Origin: an uncultured Roseovarius sp.
GTDB lineage: Bacteria; Pseudomonadota; Alphaproteobacteria; Rhodobacterales; Rhodobacteraceae
DNA length: 64,000 nucleotides
Direction: 5' to 3'
Assembly (NCBI GenBank): GCA_947503145.1
Contig: CANNCP010000011.1
Location: 1 to 64,000, forward strand
Positions 9,795 through 17,694 of the stretch are shown one piece after another (positions within the stretch are counted from its first letter, which is position 1; every line of letters starts with the position of its first letter). The notes below the pieces were generated by a model. That model saw only the letters and a list, made by a program, of their open reading frames with translations, did no database searches and was not told the DNA's origin. Position numbers and translations under genes: made by a program.

Positions 9795-9966
9795 ACAGCT
9801 CGCTCAGGCGTTCTTGAACGTCTTGCAGCAATCATGCCTTTGCGTGTTGTCGAGAATAGGCGCGCTCAGCCGACATTCGCCATTAGTCCTAAAGGTCAAG
9901 ATGACCCGCGTGCACGGGAACAGCCTTTTAGATCGTGAGACAGGCCTTGCGCCCTCCTCCATCCAG

Positions 9967-10407
9967 TCAGACAACAAGCACCGGGCATTTGGAGAGCCCT
10001 GTTACTTTGTGCGACACGCTGCCAAGAAGATAGCCGTCACCGGACGACCCAAGCCCCCTGCTGCCCAGGATGATCAGATCAATGCCGTGCTTTAACGCAA
10101 ACTCGTTGATGGCACGTGCCGGGCGGCCCGAGCGAACGAAGGCGCGCACGTTCTGGACACCCGCATCGACAAGCAGTTTCTTGCCATATTCCACGATCCC
10201 GGTGGCATGTTCGCGCATGGCGTCGTCGATGCTGCCCGGATCGTTGACCCGCACCATCGATAGTGAGGCCTCCAGCATCGAATGATGCCGAAAGACAGTC
10301 AGCAGGGTGATCTGTGCGCCAGTAAGCTTTGAAAGCTCTGCAGCTTTCTCCAAGGCGCGGTCCGAGTTTTTCGACCCGTCATAGGGCGCAAGGATGTGGG
10401 TGAACAC
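9967..10407 (-). CDS. Universal stress protein (UspA family), TRAP-associated
   Basis: A single UspA domain of 146 residues beginning FTHILAPYDGSKNSDRAL and carrying the ATP-binding pattern GSRGLGSSGDGYLLGSVSHKV in its last third. It is 20 bases downstream of the TRAP large-permease gene and convergent with the exporter gene. This resembles TeaD of the Halomonas TeaABCD TRAP system, a nucleotide-binding regulator of transport. It is therefore probably a cytoplasmic modulator of this importer rather than a general stress protein. Confidence 0.85.
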   Translation of the reverse strand: MFTHILAPYDGSKNSDRALEKAAELSKLTGAQITLLTVFRHHSMLEASLSMVRVNDPGSIDDAMREHATGIVEYGKKLLVDAGVQNVRAFVRSGRPARAINEFALKHGIDLIILGSRGLGSSGDGYLLGSVSHKVTGLSKCPVLVV

Positions 10408-10427
10408 GCATAGCTCCTTTCACCAAA

Positions 10428-11714
10428 TCATTTTGCAAACGCAAGATCGCGCAGGAACAAGGCAATTTGCGGGAAAAAGATCAGCGCAACCGAAACGCTC
10501 AACAGCATGAAGATGAACGGCGGTGTCCCGCGAATGACCTCGATATAGGGGCGTTTGAACACGGCAATGGCCGTAAAGATATCACACCCAAAGGGTGGCG
10601 TCGCCGAACCGATGGCAACCTGAAGCGTGATGACCGTTCCCACCAGAACCGGATCAAGCCCGACGGATTCCACGACCGGCGCGAAAATCGGGACAAAGAC
10701 CAGAATGACCACGATCGGATCGACAAACATGCATCCGATAAAGAACGCAATGGAGATCACAAACAAGACGCCGATCGGCCCCATCTGATCAATGCCGATG
10801 CCGCCAAGAATTGCCTGCGGGATCTGGGCAAAAGAGATGACCCACGAAAACGCAGCCCCGGCTGCAACGAGGATGAACACCACCGCGGTGATCAGGCCGG
10901 TGGATTTCGCAGTCTCGAACAATCCGCGCATGTCGAGCGAGCGGAACACGATCAACTCAAGGAAGATCGCATAAAGCACACAGGCCGCCGCAGCCTCGGT
11001 AGGAGAAAAGATGCCCCCGTAGATACCGCCGATGATGATCGCCGGAAAGCCCAGAGGCCAGAGCGCCTGTTGAATGGCGCGCGCCCGCTGCCCCCAAGTG
11101 GTTTTTTGTTCGGTCGGCACATCGTTGCGGATCGCGTAGATTACCGAATAGATCGAAAACATTAGCAGGATCAGCAGCCCCGGCCCGATGCCTGCGATGA
11201 ACAATTCGGCAATCGAGGTATTCGATACGACGCCATAAATGATCATGCCGATGGACGGCGGAATGAGAAAGGCGATGTCAGATGAGTTGACGATCAGGGC
11301 CAGCACAAAGCTGTCCTTGTAGCCAGCCTTCAGCATCCGTGGCCGCATGGGCGACCCGATGGCGACCACCGTCGCCTGGGTCGAGCCGGAAACCGCCCCG
11401 AACATCGTGCAGGCCGCCGCAGTCGAGACCGCCAGCCCGCCCTTGATGTGACCGACGAAGGCCATGACCATGTCGATCAGCCGCCCGGCGGATTGTCCGC
11501 GCGTCATGATGTCGGCGGCAAAGATGAACATCGGCACGGCGATCAACGATGCAGGGCGGATGCCTCCCATCATCTGCTGGACCATCGTTTCAAGCTGCCC
11601 AAAACCATTGAACATCGAATAAAATCCAACGAAGGCGCCTACGATCAGCGGGATCATCATCGGAAAGCCCAGCAGCAGCAGGACAACCATTACGGAAAAT
11701 ATCGTGATAGCCAT
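10428..11714 (-). CDS. TRAP transporter large permease subunit (DctM family)
   Basis: The large membrane subunit of a tripartite ATP-independent transporter: 428 residues with about 12 hydrophobic segments, driving solute uptake with a sodium or proton gradient. Family landmarks include PLIVGAFVGFYSMFNGFGQ, AAACTMFGAVSGSTQATVVAIG and SSDIAFLIPPSIGMIIYG. It lies three bases downstream of the small-permease gene and upstream of uspA on the minus strand. In the DHPS system that I recall (HpsKLM), a TRAP importer accompanies HpsN, which fits the facing operon. Confidence 0.92.
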   Translation of the reverse strand: MAITIFSVMVVLLLLGFPMMIPLIVGAFVGFYSMFNGFGQLETMVQQMMGGIRPASLIAVPMFIFAADIMTRGQSAGRLIDMVMAFVGHIKGGLAVSTAAACTMFGAVSGSTQATVVAIGSPMRPRMLKAGYKDSFVLALIVNSSDIAFLIPPSIGMIIYGVVSNTSIAELFIAGIGPGLLILLMFSIYSVIYAIRNDVPTEQKTTWGQRARAIQQALWPLGFPAIIIGGIYGGIFSPTEAAAACVLYAIFLELIVFRSLDMRGLFETAKSTGLITAVVFILVAAGAAFSWVISFAQIPQAILGGIGIDQMGPIGVLFVISIAFFIGCMFVDPIVVILVFVPIFAPVVESVGLDPVLVGTVITLQVAIGSATPPFGCDIFTAIAVFKRPYIEVIRGTPPFIFMLLSVSVALIFFPQIALFLRDLAFAK

Positions 11715-11717
11715 CTC

Positions 11718-12347
11718 TTAGACCTCCGTCTCGTTGTCGTCATAGCCTTCAACAACATTGGTCGACAGGTAGATGCCGTCTTCGATCATATTCTTGATCG
11801 CGGTCAAAAGATATTGCAGTCCGGTCATGAAAAATCCGACAGGCACCCAGATCATCGGAATCCAAACCGGAATTTGCAGCGCAGGAAGCACGCGCCCACG
11901 CCCTGCCTGCGTCAGAATGTATGTAAAGGAATACCAAGCCAGCCCGAACATAAAGATCGCAGTCACCAGTGAAATCACAATCATCAACAGCTTGCGCGGC
12001 TTGAACGGAAGCGCATCGAAAATGGCCGACATGCGGATATGGCGGCCATGCCGCGCGGCATAGGAAATTCCGGCAAAGGTGATGAGGATGATCAGAACAC
12101 GGTTCAGCTCTTCCGAAAAGAAGATCGAGCTCTGAAGGACAAACCGCCCCACGACATTGGCGCTGGTATTGACCGCCATCAACAGAACGCCAACGCCCAA
12201 CATGATGGCTTCGACTTTGCTAACCGCGTTGTCGATCGTGCCCAGAAAACCCGGCAGACTGGATTGATAGACTTCGATTGGCGCATCATCGGTGCCGGTG
12301 GTGTCGGTCTGGGATTGCAGTTGCGAGTCCGGTTTTTCGTCTATCAC
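11718..12347 (-). CDS. TRAP transporter small permease subunit (DctQ family)
   Basis: A 209-residue small permease subunit with four hydrophobic helices after a ~45-residue polar N-terminus. The [23 protein letters not shown] region and the [13 protein letters not shown] loop are characteristic of DctQ. The start appears to be GTG at 12347, with AGGAAACG upstream. It is separated from the binding-protein gene by a strong hairpin and is almost contiguous with the large subunit, so the two permease genes are co-translated. Confidence 0.9.
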   Translation of the reverse strand: MIDEKPDSQLQSQTDTTGTDDAPIEVYQSSLPGFLGTIDNAVSKVEAIMLGVGVLLMAVNTSANVVGRFVLQSSIFFSEELNRVLIILITFAGISYAARHGRHIRMSAIFDALPFKPRKLLMIVISLVTAIFMFGLAWYSFTYILTQAGRGRVLPALQIPVWIPMIWVPVGFFMTGLQYLLTAIKNMIEDGIYLSTNVVEGYDDNETEV

Positions 12348-12380
12348 CTGCGTTTCCTGTCGTAATGACTGAAATAAAAA

Positions 12381-12409
12381 GCCCCCGGCACATTCCTAGT
12401 GCCGGGGGC
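12381..12409 (-). terminator. Intrinsic terminator-like hairpin between TRAP binding-protein and permease genes
   Basis: An 11-bp perfect stem (GCCCCCGGCAC / GTGCCGGGGGC) closes a 7-base loop. Reading on the minus strand, it is followed directly by TTTTTATTTC. It lies between the binding-protein stop and the permease start, so most transcripts probably end here. This would give excess periplasmic binding protein over membrane subunits, or protect the 3' end of the first message. Confidence 0.85.
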
Positions 12410-12418
12410 AATGTCGCG

Positions 12419-13438
12419 TTACTTCTTGACAGCGTCCAGATCGGCCTTGAACTGCTCCAGCAGCGCTTTGCCGCTGTCACCGGTCATCCCGATAAAGGCT
12501 TCTTCAACCTGCGCGGCCGAGTCCTTGAACGGCTGGCGCTCTTCTTCGGACAAGGTCGTCACGACCATGTCAGGATTGGCCGCCTTGATCGCCTCGATGG
12601 ATTTTTCGGTCAGACCTTTTTGGTACTCTAGGATGTATTCAAAGGCCGCATCAGAGGCGTCCCTGACCACCTGCTTGTCCTCATCTGACAGACCGTCAAA
12701 GAAATCTTTGTTGGCCATGATCGCTGACGTGTAGTTGTTATGACCGATATAGGTCAGGTAATCGTTGACCTCATAGTATTTGCTGGACTCGATATAGAAG
12801 GTCGGATTCTCCTGACCTTGCACGATCCCGGTCTGCAATGCGCCGTAAATCTCGCCAGTTGGCAATGGCGTGGGCGTTGCGCCGAATGCCTTGTAGCTTT
12901 CAACCAGAAGCGGGTTGGTCATGACACGGATTTTCATTTCGTCCAGATCTTCGGGTGACTTGAATGGCTCACGCGTGGTGATGCCAACTGCACCTTCGGG
13001 GAACATCGACAGCAGTTCCAATCCCTGTTCGGCATATAGTTTCGGGAATGTTTCGTGAATCGCCGTCGATGTGCGGAAGAATTCCGCCACTTCTTCCTCG
13101 TCCTGAGGCAGCAGGTACGGGACGAAGAAAATCTGCGCCTCGGGGATCAGCGCGCCAGTAAAGCCGGGGGACTGGTCCACAAATTGCAGAATTCCTGCCT
13201 GCGTCTGCTCCATGATGTCAGTGGATTCCCCAAGTGTACCGAACGGGAACAGCTGGATCTCATGGTCAGAGTTGGCTTCGATGCTTTCTTTGAATTTCTG
13301 TGCAAATTTCCCCTGCACCTCATCCATTGCTTCTTCAAAGGCATAGCGCCAAGTGTCGGCCTGAACGGCGGTTACACCGGCAATCGAGGTGGCAGCGGCA
13401 AGAAGACTTCCCGCCAGAACATTTCTATAAACAGTCAT
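12419..13438 (-). CDS. TRAP transporter substrate-binding protein (DctP family)
   Basis: The periplasmic solute-binding component, 339 residues, with a signal peptide of about 27 residues ending VTAVQA before DTWRYAFEE. DctP landmarks are present: FPFGTLGESTDIMEQTQAG, the ligand-arginine segment MKIRVMTNPLLVESYKAFG, and TGEIYGALQTGIVQGQENP. That arginine normally pairs with a carboxylate and could equally bind a sulfonate. It is the first gene of the TRAP operon and is followed by a terminator-like hairpin. Position opposite the cuyA/hpsN operon suggests a C3 sulfonate ligand, which is inference. Confidence 0.92.
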   Translation of the reverse strand: MTVYRNVLAGSLLAAATSIAGVTAVQADTWRYAFEEAMDEVQGKFAQKFKESIEANSDHEIQLFPFGTLGESTDIMEQTQAGILQFVDQSPGFTGALIPEAQIFFVPYLLPQDEEEVAEFFRTSTAIHETFPKLYAEQGLELLSMFPEGAVGITTREPFKSPEDLDEMKIRVMTNPLLVESYKAFGATPTPLPTGEIYGALQTGIVQGQENPTFYIESSKYYEVNDYLTYIGHNNYTSAIMANKDFFDGLSDEDKQVVRDASDAAFEYILEYQKGLTEKSIEAIKAANPDMVVTTLSEEERQPFKDSAAQVEEAFIGMTGDSGKALLEQFKADLDAVKK

Positions 13439-13461
13439 AGCGTTCCCTTTCGGTTTTCATA

Positions 13462-13480
13462 CATGCGCCAATCGCGCATG
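13462..13480. promoter_or_regulatory. Palindromic operator candidate upstream of the TRAP binding-protein gene
   Basis: CATGCGC and GCGCATG form a 7-bp inverted repeat around CAATC, 24 bases before the dctP-type start codon and inside its leader or promoter zone. The adjacent MocR-type regulator (13586-14986) is the natural candidate to bind here. A second inverted repeat, CCGAATT/AATTCGG at 13580-13598, overlaps the regulator's stop codon. Confidence 0.4.
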
Positions 13481-13585
13481 ACCAAAAGATTGGCAGCGCG
13501 TGGCATATCTTGTGTGATCATTGAAAACGTGCGCAATCATGTCAATGTGAATATTGAACCATGACAATCTCGGATTGGCCCGAAT

Positions 13586-14986
13586 TCAACCAATTCGGTC
13601 TTCTGCTATTTTCGGGACAGCTTGCATTTCACACGCCACCCGTTTGACGATCTGCAGTCCACGCGCAAAATCCGGAAAGGATTGCCCCCCCAATGCGACC
13701 CGGATGCCGGTGTGCAGGTGATGTGGTCCGATAGAAAAGCTCGACGCAGGTGCGACGGCAACACCATCGCGGCGCGCCGCCTCGACCAAAGCGCGCTCTT
13801 CATGCGCGTCACGGCAGCAGATCCAGACGTGCAGCCCGTTTGGGCTGGTCCGATACTCCAGCCCATCAAGGATCTGCAAAGCATACCCCTGACGATCCCC
13901 CAACGCCAACCGTTGACGATGCAGCAGGTCTTCTGCCGTCCCATCCTCGAACCAGCGGTCTGCAATTTCCGTCATCAGGCTTGTGGCCATCCAGTTGGTC
14001 ACAAGATGCCGACTTGTCGCTGCCGCGCCCAGATGGTCTGGCACCACCAGATACCCCACCCGAAGGCCCGGCATCAGACATTTCGTCAGACTGGTAAAGA
14101 ACAGCGTCCTCTCGGGCGCAAGGGCCGCGACAGGTGGTGGCGGCGCATCTTGCAGTGGTCCGCACGCATGGTTTTCGATGATTTGAAGGTCGTAGCGACG
14201 CGCAATTTCGACGATTTCCTCGCGCCGTGTTCCCGTCATGTTGAATGCCAGAGGATTAAGCCCGCCCGGCATGATACAAAGGACTTTCACGCCTTCGCGC
14301 TGGCAAATATCTTCCAGCGCCCGCGGGCATATTCCGCCATCATCGACAGTTACACCCTGCAACCGCAACCCCAAAAACCGCGTCAAAGGGCGTAACGTGT
14401 GATGGCCGATATTTTCAGTCACCACCAAATCACCGGGCTGCGCTGCGGTCATCAGCGCTGCTGTCATGGCGCTGGTGCTGCCGTTGGTCGGAATCACGGT
14501 CGCATCCGGCAGGTCCAGCCCGCACAATCCAAGCCAGCGCCTCACCGGCATCGTTTCTACGTCGAACCGGGGCGGCGGCCTGAAGCCGGAGATCACCGAA
14601 CGAGGCAGCGATGTGGCAATGCTGCGCAGGACCGCCTGCAGCGCTTTTTCATGAGCGTGATCAATCACCGGCTTGAGAATCGACATGTCCAAAAGAGCGC
14701 GCGACGCCTTGCGGTTCACAAAGGGCATCGTGACATCGGCAGGCGATTCGCGCACGAATGTGCCGCGGCCCACCTGACCGACAATCTTTCCCGCCTCTAT
14801 CAGTTTGTCATAGGCGCGGCTGACTGTCTGCACGCTGAGGTTCAGGTCAAAGGCAAGTTGACGCTGTGTCGGCAGACGGTCCCCCGGCTTCAGAATGCCG
14901 TTCTGAATTGCCGTCTCGGTCGCCTGGATCAGCGACCGATATGCTGGGCGTTTCAGCGTGTCGGGGTCTGGTGGCCAGTTTGTCAT
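13586..14986 (-). CDS. MocR-type (GntR HTH + aminotransferase fold) transcriptional regulator, TauR-like
   Basis: This is a fusion regulator of about 466 residues. Residues ~12-78 are a GntR winged helix (GDRLPTQRQLAFDLNLS, then QTVSRAYDKLIEAGKI). The rest is an aminotransferase-fold effector domain with a PLP-lysine motif, FTSLTKCLMPGLRVGYLV. MocR proteins bind PLP and often sense amino compounds; TauR, for taurine catabolism, is one. It sits upstream of the TRAP operon on the same strand and likely controls it. The start is uncertain: ATG 14986 puts the HTH at a normal distance and ATG 14998 is also possible. The track's 15097 start overlaps the dgt 3' end and is unlikely. Confidence 0.85.
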   Translation of the reverse strand: MTNWPPDPDTLKRPAYRSLIQATETAIQNGILKPGDRLPTQRQLAFDLNLSVQTVSRAYDKLIEAGKIVGQVGRGTFVRESPADVTMPFVNRKASRALLDMSILKPVIDHAHEKALQAVLRSIATSLPRSVISGFRPPPRFDVETMPVRRWLGLCGLDLPDATVIPTNGSTSAMTAALMTAAQPGDLVVTENIGHHTLRPLTRFLGLRLQGVTVDDGGICPRALEDICQREGVKVLCIMPGGLNPLAFNMTGTRREEIVEIARRYDLQIIENHACGPLQDAPPPPVAALAPERTLFFTSLTKCLMPGLRVGYLVVPDHLGAAATSRHLVTNWMATSLMTEIADRWFEDGTAEDLLHRQRLALGDRQGYALQILDGLEYRTSPNGLHVWICCRDAHEERALVEAARRDGVAVAPASSFSIGPHHLHTGIRVALGGQSFPDFARGLQIVKRVACEMQAVPKIAEDRIG

Positions 14987-15056
14987 GATTTGAAACATGA
15001 TCAAAATCAGGACAATTGACAAGCCCGTACGCCCTGCATCCAGTGCAATGCTTTCC

Positions 15057-16226
15057 TTATCCCTCCCAGGATCCAGTCCCGCCCATATGGTCTGCATGCT
15101 GCATCAGCGCGAACCGGTCGGTCATACCGGCAATGTAGTCGCTGACTAGACGCGCCAACGCCTGCGTTGTTCCGGCGGCTGCCACATCCGCCTGCCAGCG
15201 CCGCGGCAGATGGCCGGGGTGCTCCATGTAGAAGGGAAAGAGATCATGGATCACTTTCGTCACCTGCGTGCGCTTTTCCATGACCGACGGCGCACGGTAC
15301 ATCCGGGTAAAGAGGAAATCCCGGATCTGCCGCAGATCGCGCCAGAGCGTATCAGAGAACAGGATCACGGGCCGCCCTAGGTGCCGCACCTCCCTGGTAT
15401 TCGTCAGATCAGCGTCGGCGATCACGGCGCGCGAGGTTTCAATCACATCGGCGACCATGACGCCAAAGACCCGCCGCAGCGCCTCGTGTCGCCGCCGAAA
15501 TGGATCGAGCGACGGATAGAGGCGATCGACCTCGGCGTAGCAATCGCCGATGATCGGCAGTGCCGCCATCTCTTCTTCGCTGAACAAACCCGCGCGCAAG
15601 CCGTCATGCAGATCGTGGTTGTTGTAGGCGATATCGTCCGACAGTGCGGCCACCTGCGCCTCGGTGCTGGCGTGGGTGTTCAGCTCCAGGTCATGGCGGG
15701 CATTGTAGTCGGCCAGCGCATATGGCAGCGCCGCGCCCGGCGCGGCAACCACCGGCCCGTTATGCTTGGCGATGCCCTCCAGCGTGTCCCAGGTCAGGTT
15801 CAGCCCGTCGAACTCGGCATAATGCCGCTCCAGCGCGGTCACGATGCGGATCGCCTGCGCATTGTGGTCGAACCCGCCATAGGGCGCCATCAGCGCATGC
15901 AGCGCGTCCTCGCCGGTGTGTCCGAACGGCGTGTGCCCCAGATCATGGGCCAGCGCCACGGCCTCGGTCAACTCGACGTTCAGCCCCAGCGCGCCGGTGA
16001 TCGTGCGCGCCACCTGCGCCACCTCGATGGAATGCGTCAGACGGGTGCGAAAATAATCGCCCTCATGCTCGACAAAAACCTGCGTCTTGTGCTTGAGCCG
16101 CCGAAAGGCGCTGGAATGAATGATCCGGTCTCGATCCCGCTGAAAGCAGGAGCGATAGAGGCTTTCCTCTTCCTTCACCAGTCGCCCGCGCGAACGCCCG
16201 GGGCTGGCCGCAATGCGTGCGGTCAT
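15057..16226 (-). CDS. dgt: Deoxyguanosinetriphosphate triphosphohydrolase-like protein (HD domain)
   Basis: An HD-superfamily dNTP triphosphohydrolase that would split dGTP or other dNTPs into nucleoside and triphosphate, helping dNTP pool control. The metal site is visible: RTRLTHSIEVAQVARTI supplies the first His and VALAHDLGHTPFGHTGED the HD pair. The early motif SSAFRRLKHKTQVF is characteristic of the short dGTPase-like group. ATG 16226 (MTARIAASPG) follows AAGGA at good spacing and aligns with the usual family start, so I rejected the longer track ORF. It is divergent from erpA, a common alphaproteobacterial arrangement. Confidence 0.92.
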   Translation of the reverse strand: MTARIAASPGRSRGRLVKEEESLYRSCFQRDRDRIIHSSAFRRLKHKTQVFVEHEGDYFRTRLTHSIEVAQVARTITGALGLNVELTEAVALAHDLGHTPFGHTGEDALHALMAPYGGFDHNAQAIRIVTALERHYAEFDGLNLTWDTLEGIAKHNGPVVAAPGAALPYALADYNARHDLELNTHASTEAQVAALSDDIAYNNHDLHDGLRAGLFSEEEMAALPIIGDCYAEVDRLYPSLDPFRRRHEALRRVFGVMVADVIETSRAVIADADLTNTREVRHLGRPVILFSDTLWRDLRQIRDFLFTRMYRAPSVMEKRTQVTKVIHDLFPFYMEHPGHLPRRWQADVAAAGTTQALARLVSDYIAGMTDRFALMQHADHMGGTGSWEG

Positions 16227-16328
16227 TTTCGCTGGTCCTTGTTGCCTGTTCCCATGCGCCATATATTGTATTCGACAGGGTAGCGAAACCGCTGCCGTCA
16301 TTTAACCTTTGCGCATCAGGAGACAGCG

Positions 16329-16652
16329 ATGAACCTGCCACCCACCGTCACCGACCGTGCGTTCGAGCGGCTGAGCGAAATCAGCGCAGGCGATCAGGGA
16401 CAAGCCCTGCGCATCGCCGTCGAGGGCGGCGGCTGTTCGGGCTTTCAATACGAGATCAAGCTGGACGCCCCGACCGAGGACGACCTGGTGCTCGAAGGAT
16501 TAGGCCAGAAAGTGGTCGTAGACAGCATATCGTTGCCATTCCTGACCGGGGCCACGATAGATTTCACCGAAGAACTGATTGGCGCGCGGTTCGTGATCGA
16601 AAATCCGAACGCCAGCAGTTCCTGCGGCTGCGGGACATCTTTCTCGATGTGA
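16329..16652 (+). CDS. erpA: Iron-sulfur cluster insertion protein ErpA (A-type carrier)
   Basis: A 107-residue A-type Fe-S carrier that hands clusters to apo-enzymes. The three conserved cysteines are present, one in VEGGGCSGFQY and two in SSCGCGTSFSM at the C-terminus. Length and termini match ErpA/IscA. GGAG precedes ATG 16329. It is divergent from dgt with a 102-base shared promoter region. Likely clients in this window include IspG and the radical SAM protein. Confidence 0.92.
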   Translation: MNLPPTVTDRAFERLSEISAGDQGQALRIAVEGGGCSGFQYEIKLDAPTEDDLVLEGLGQKVVVDSISLPFLTGATIDFTEELIGARFVIENPNASSSCGCGTSFSM

Positions 16653-16680
16653 TCAGGGTCTTGGTCACGCGCGGTGACTA

Positions 16681-16724
16681 AAGCGTTTTACAAAAAAACT
16701 GAATCACCGTTTTTTGTGAAACGC
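16681..16724. repeat. Dispersed ~45-bp palindromic repeat, copy A
   Basis: GCGTTTTACAAAAAAAC and GTTTTTTGTGAAACGC form an imperfect inverted repeat around TGAATCACC. It belongs to the same family as 22784-22829, 31371-31416 and 41357-41403. It lies between erpA and the convergent EamA gene and may serve as a bidirectional terminator. About 30 further bases (to GTTGCGCGCG) are also shared with copy B. Confidence 0.7.
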
Positions 16725-16764
16725 ACGCAACATGCAGCCGTTGCGCGCGGTTCAGGGCGCACAG

Positions 16765-17694
16765 CTACTTTGCCGGAAAAATCCGCGCTTTTCCGGGCAG
16801 GCGAAAGGGTTGCGTTCCCTGCCGCGTCAGCGCCTGATCCCGGATCAGCCAGACGCCGGCCGTGATCACCACACCGGCCCCGAGATAGACGAAGCCACTG
16901 GTCACTTCGCCGAAAATCGCAGCCCCCAGCAGCACCATCCACACGAATTGCAGGTTCATCAGTGGCGTGATCACATAGGCGGGCAGCGCCTTGAACGCCG
17001 CCACCAGAACCCAGCGTGCGAAAAATAGAACCGTGCCATAGACCAGCGCCCAGCCGAAATCGGCCAGCGGCATGGCGCGATAGACGAAGGGCAGCACGGC
17101 CAGACTGACCAGCATCAGGCCGAAATTCGGGTAGAATACCTGGGTCAGCAGATTGTCATCCCGCACCCCGATATAACGCGAGGCCATCATCGAAACGGTG
17201 CCCAGCGACACGGCCGCCAACGCCACCAGATGTCCCGCCGTGACCGTTCCGAAGCCACCCGGAAAGAGACACAGCAGCCCGACGAACCCCAGCATCAGCG
17301 CGGCCCAGGCCTGCGGGCGCACCGTCTCGCCCAGCACCGGACCGGACAAGAGCGCGGTAAAGAGCGGGATCATCGCGATAAACAGGAATACCTCGGCAAA
17401 GGGCAGCAGCCGAAAGGCATGGAAAAACGCCACCGCCCCCAGCACTGTCGCGGCGACACGGATCGCCATCGCGCGCGGGCACTTGGTGCGCATGCCGCGC
17501 CGCGCAGCACCTCGCCGGTTCATCATCAGGCTCAGCCCGGCCACCACCGCACCCGACAGCGCAAAGAGCTGCGGCGCGGCGTAGGAGGCAGCGAACATCT
17601 TGGTGATCGCATCCGCGCCCGAAATGAGAAAGGTGTAGGTTGCCGTCAGCGCCACACCGGCCAGAATCGGCCCCCCGAGCCGCAGGGCGATCAT
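16765..17694 (-). CDS. EamA/DMT-family transporter
   Basis: A 309-residue membrane protein with about ten hydrophobic segments and two EamA repeats (LPFAEVFLFIAMIPLFTALL in the first, ITPLMNLQFVWMVLLGAAIF in the second). DMT proteins usually export metabolites or amino acids. Its ATG overlaps the stop of the upstream hypothetical (ATGA), and it is the last gene of a three-gene minus-strand operon that starts with the FTSSL repeat protein. If the operon makes a modified peptide or metabolite, this is the obvious exporter. The substrate is unknown. Confidence 0.85.
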   Translation of the reverse strand: MIALRLGGPILAGVALTATYTFLISGADAITKMFAASYAAPQLFALSGAVVAGLSLMMNRRGAARRGMRTKCPRAMAIRVAATVLGAVAFFHAFRLLPFAEVFLFIAMIPLFTALLSGPVLGETVRPQAWAALMLGFVGLLCLFPGGFGTVTAGHLVALAAVSLGTVSMMASRYIGVRDDNLLTQVFYPNFGLMLVSLAVLPFVYRAMPLADFGWALVYGTVLFFARWVLVAAFKALPAYVITPLMNLQFVWMVLLGAAIFGEVTSGFVYLGAGVVITAGVWLIRDQALTRQGTQPFRLPGKARIFPAK

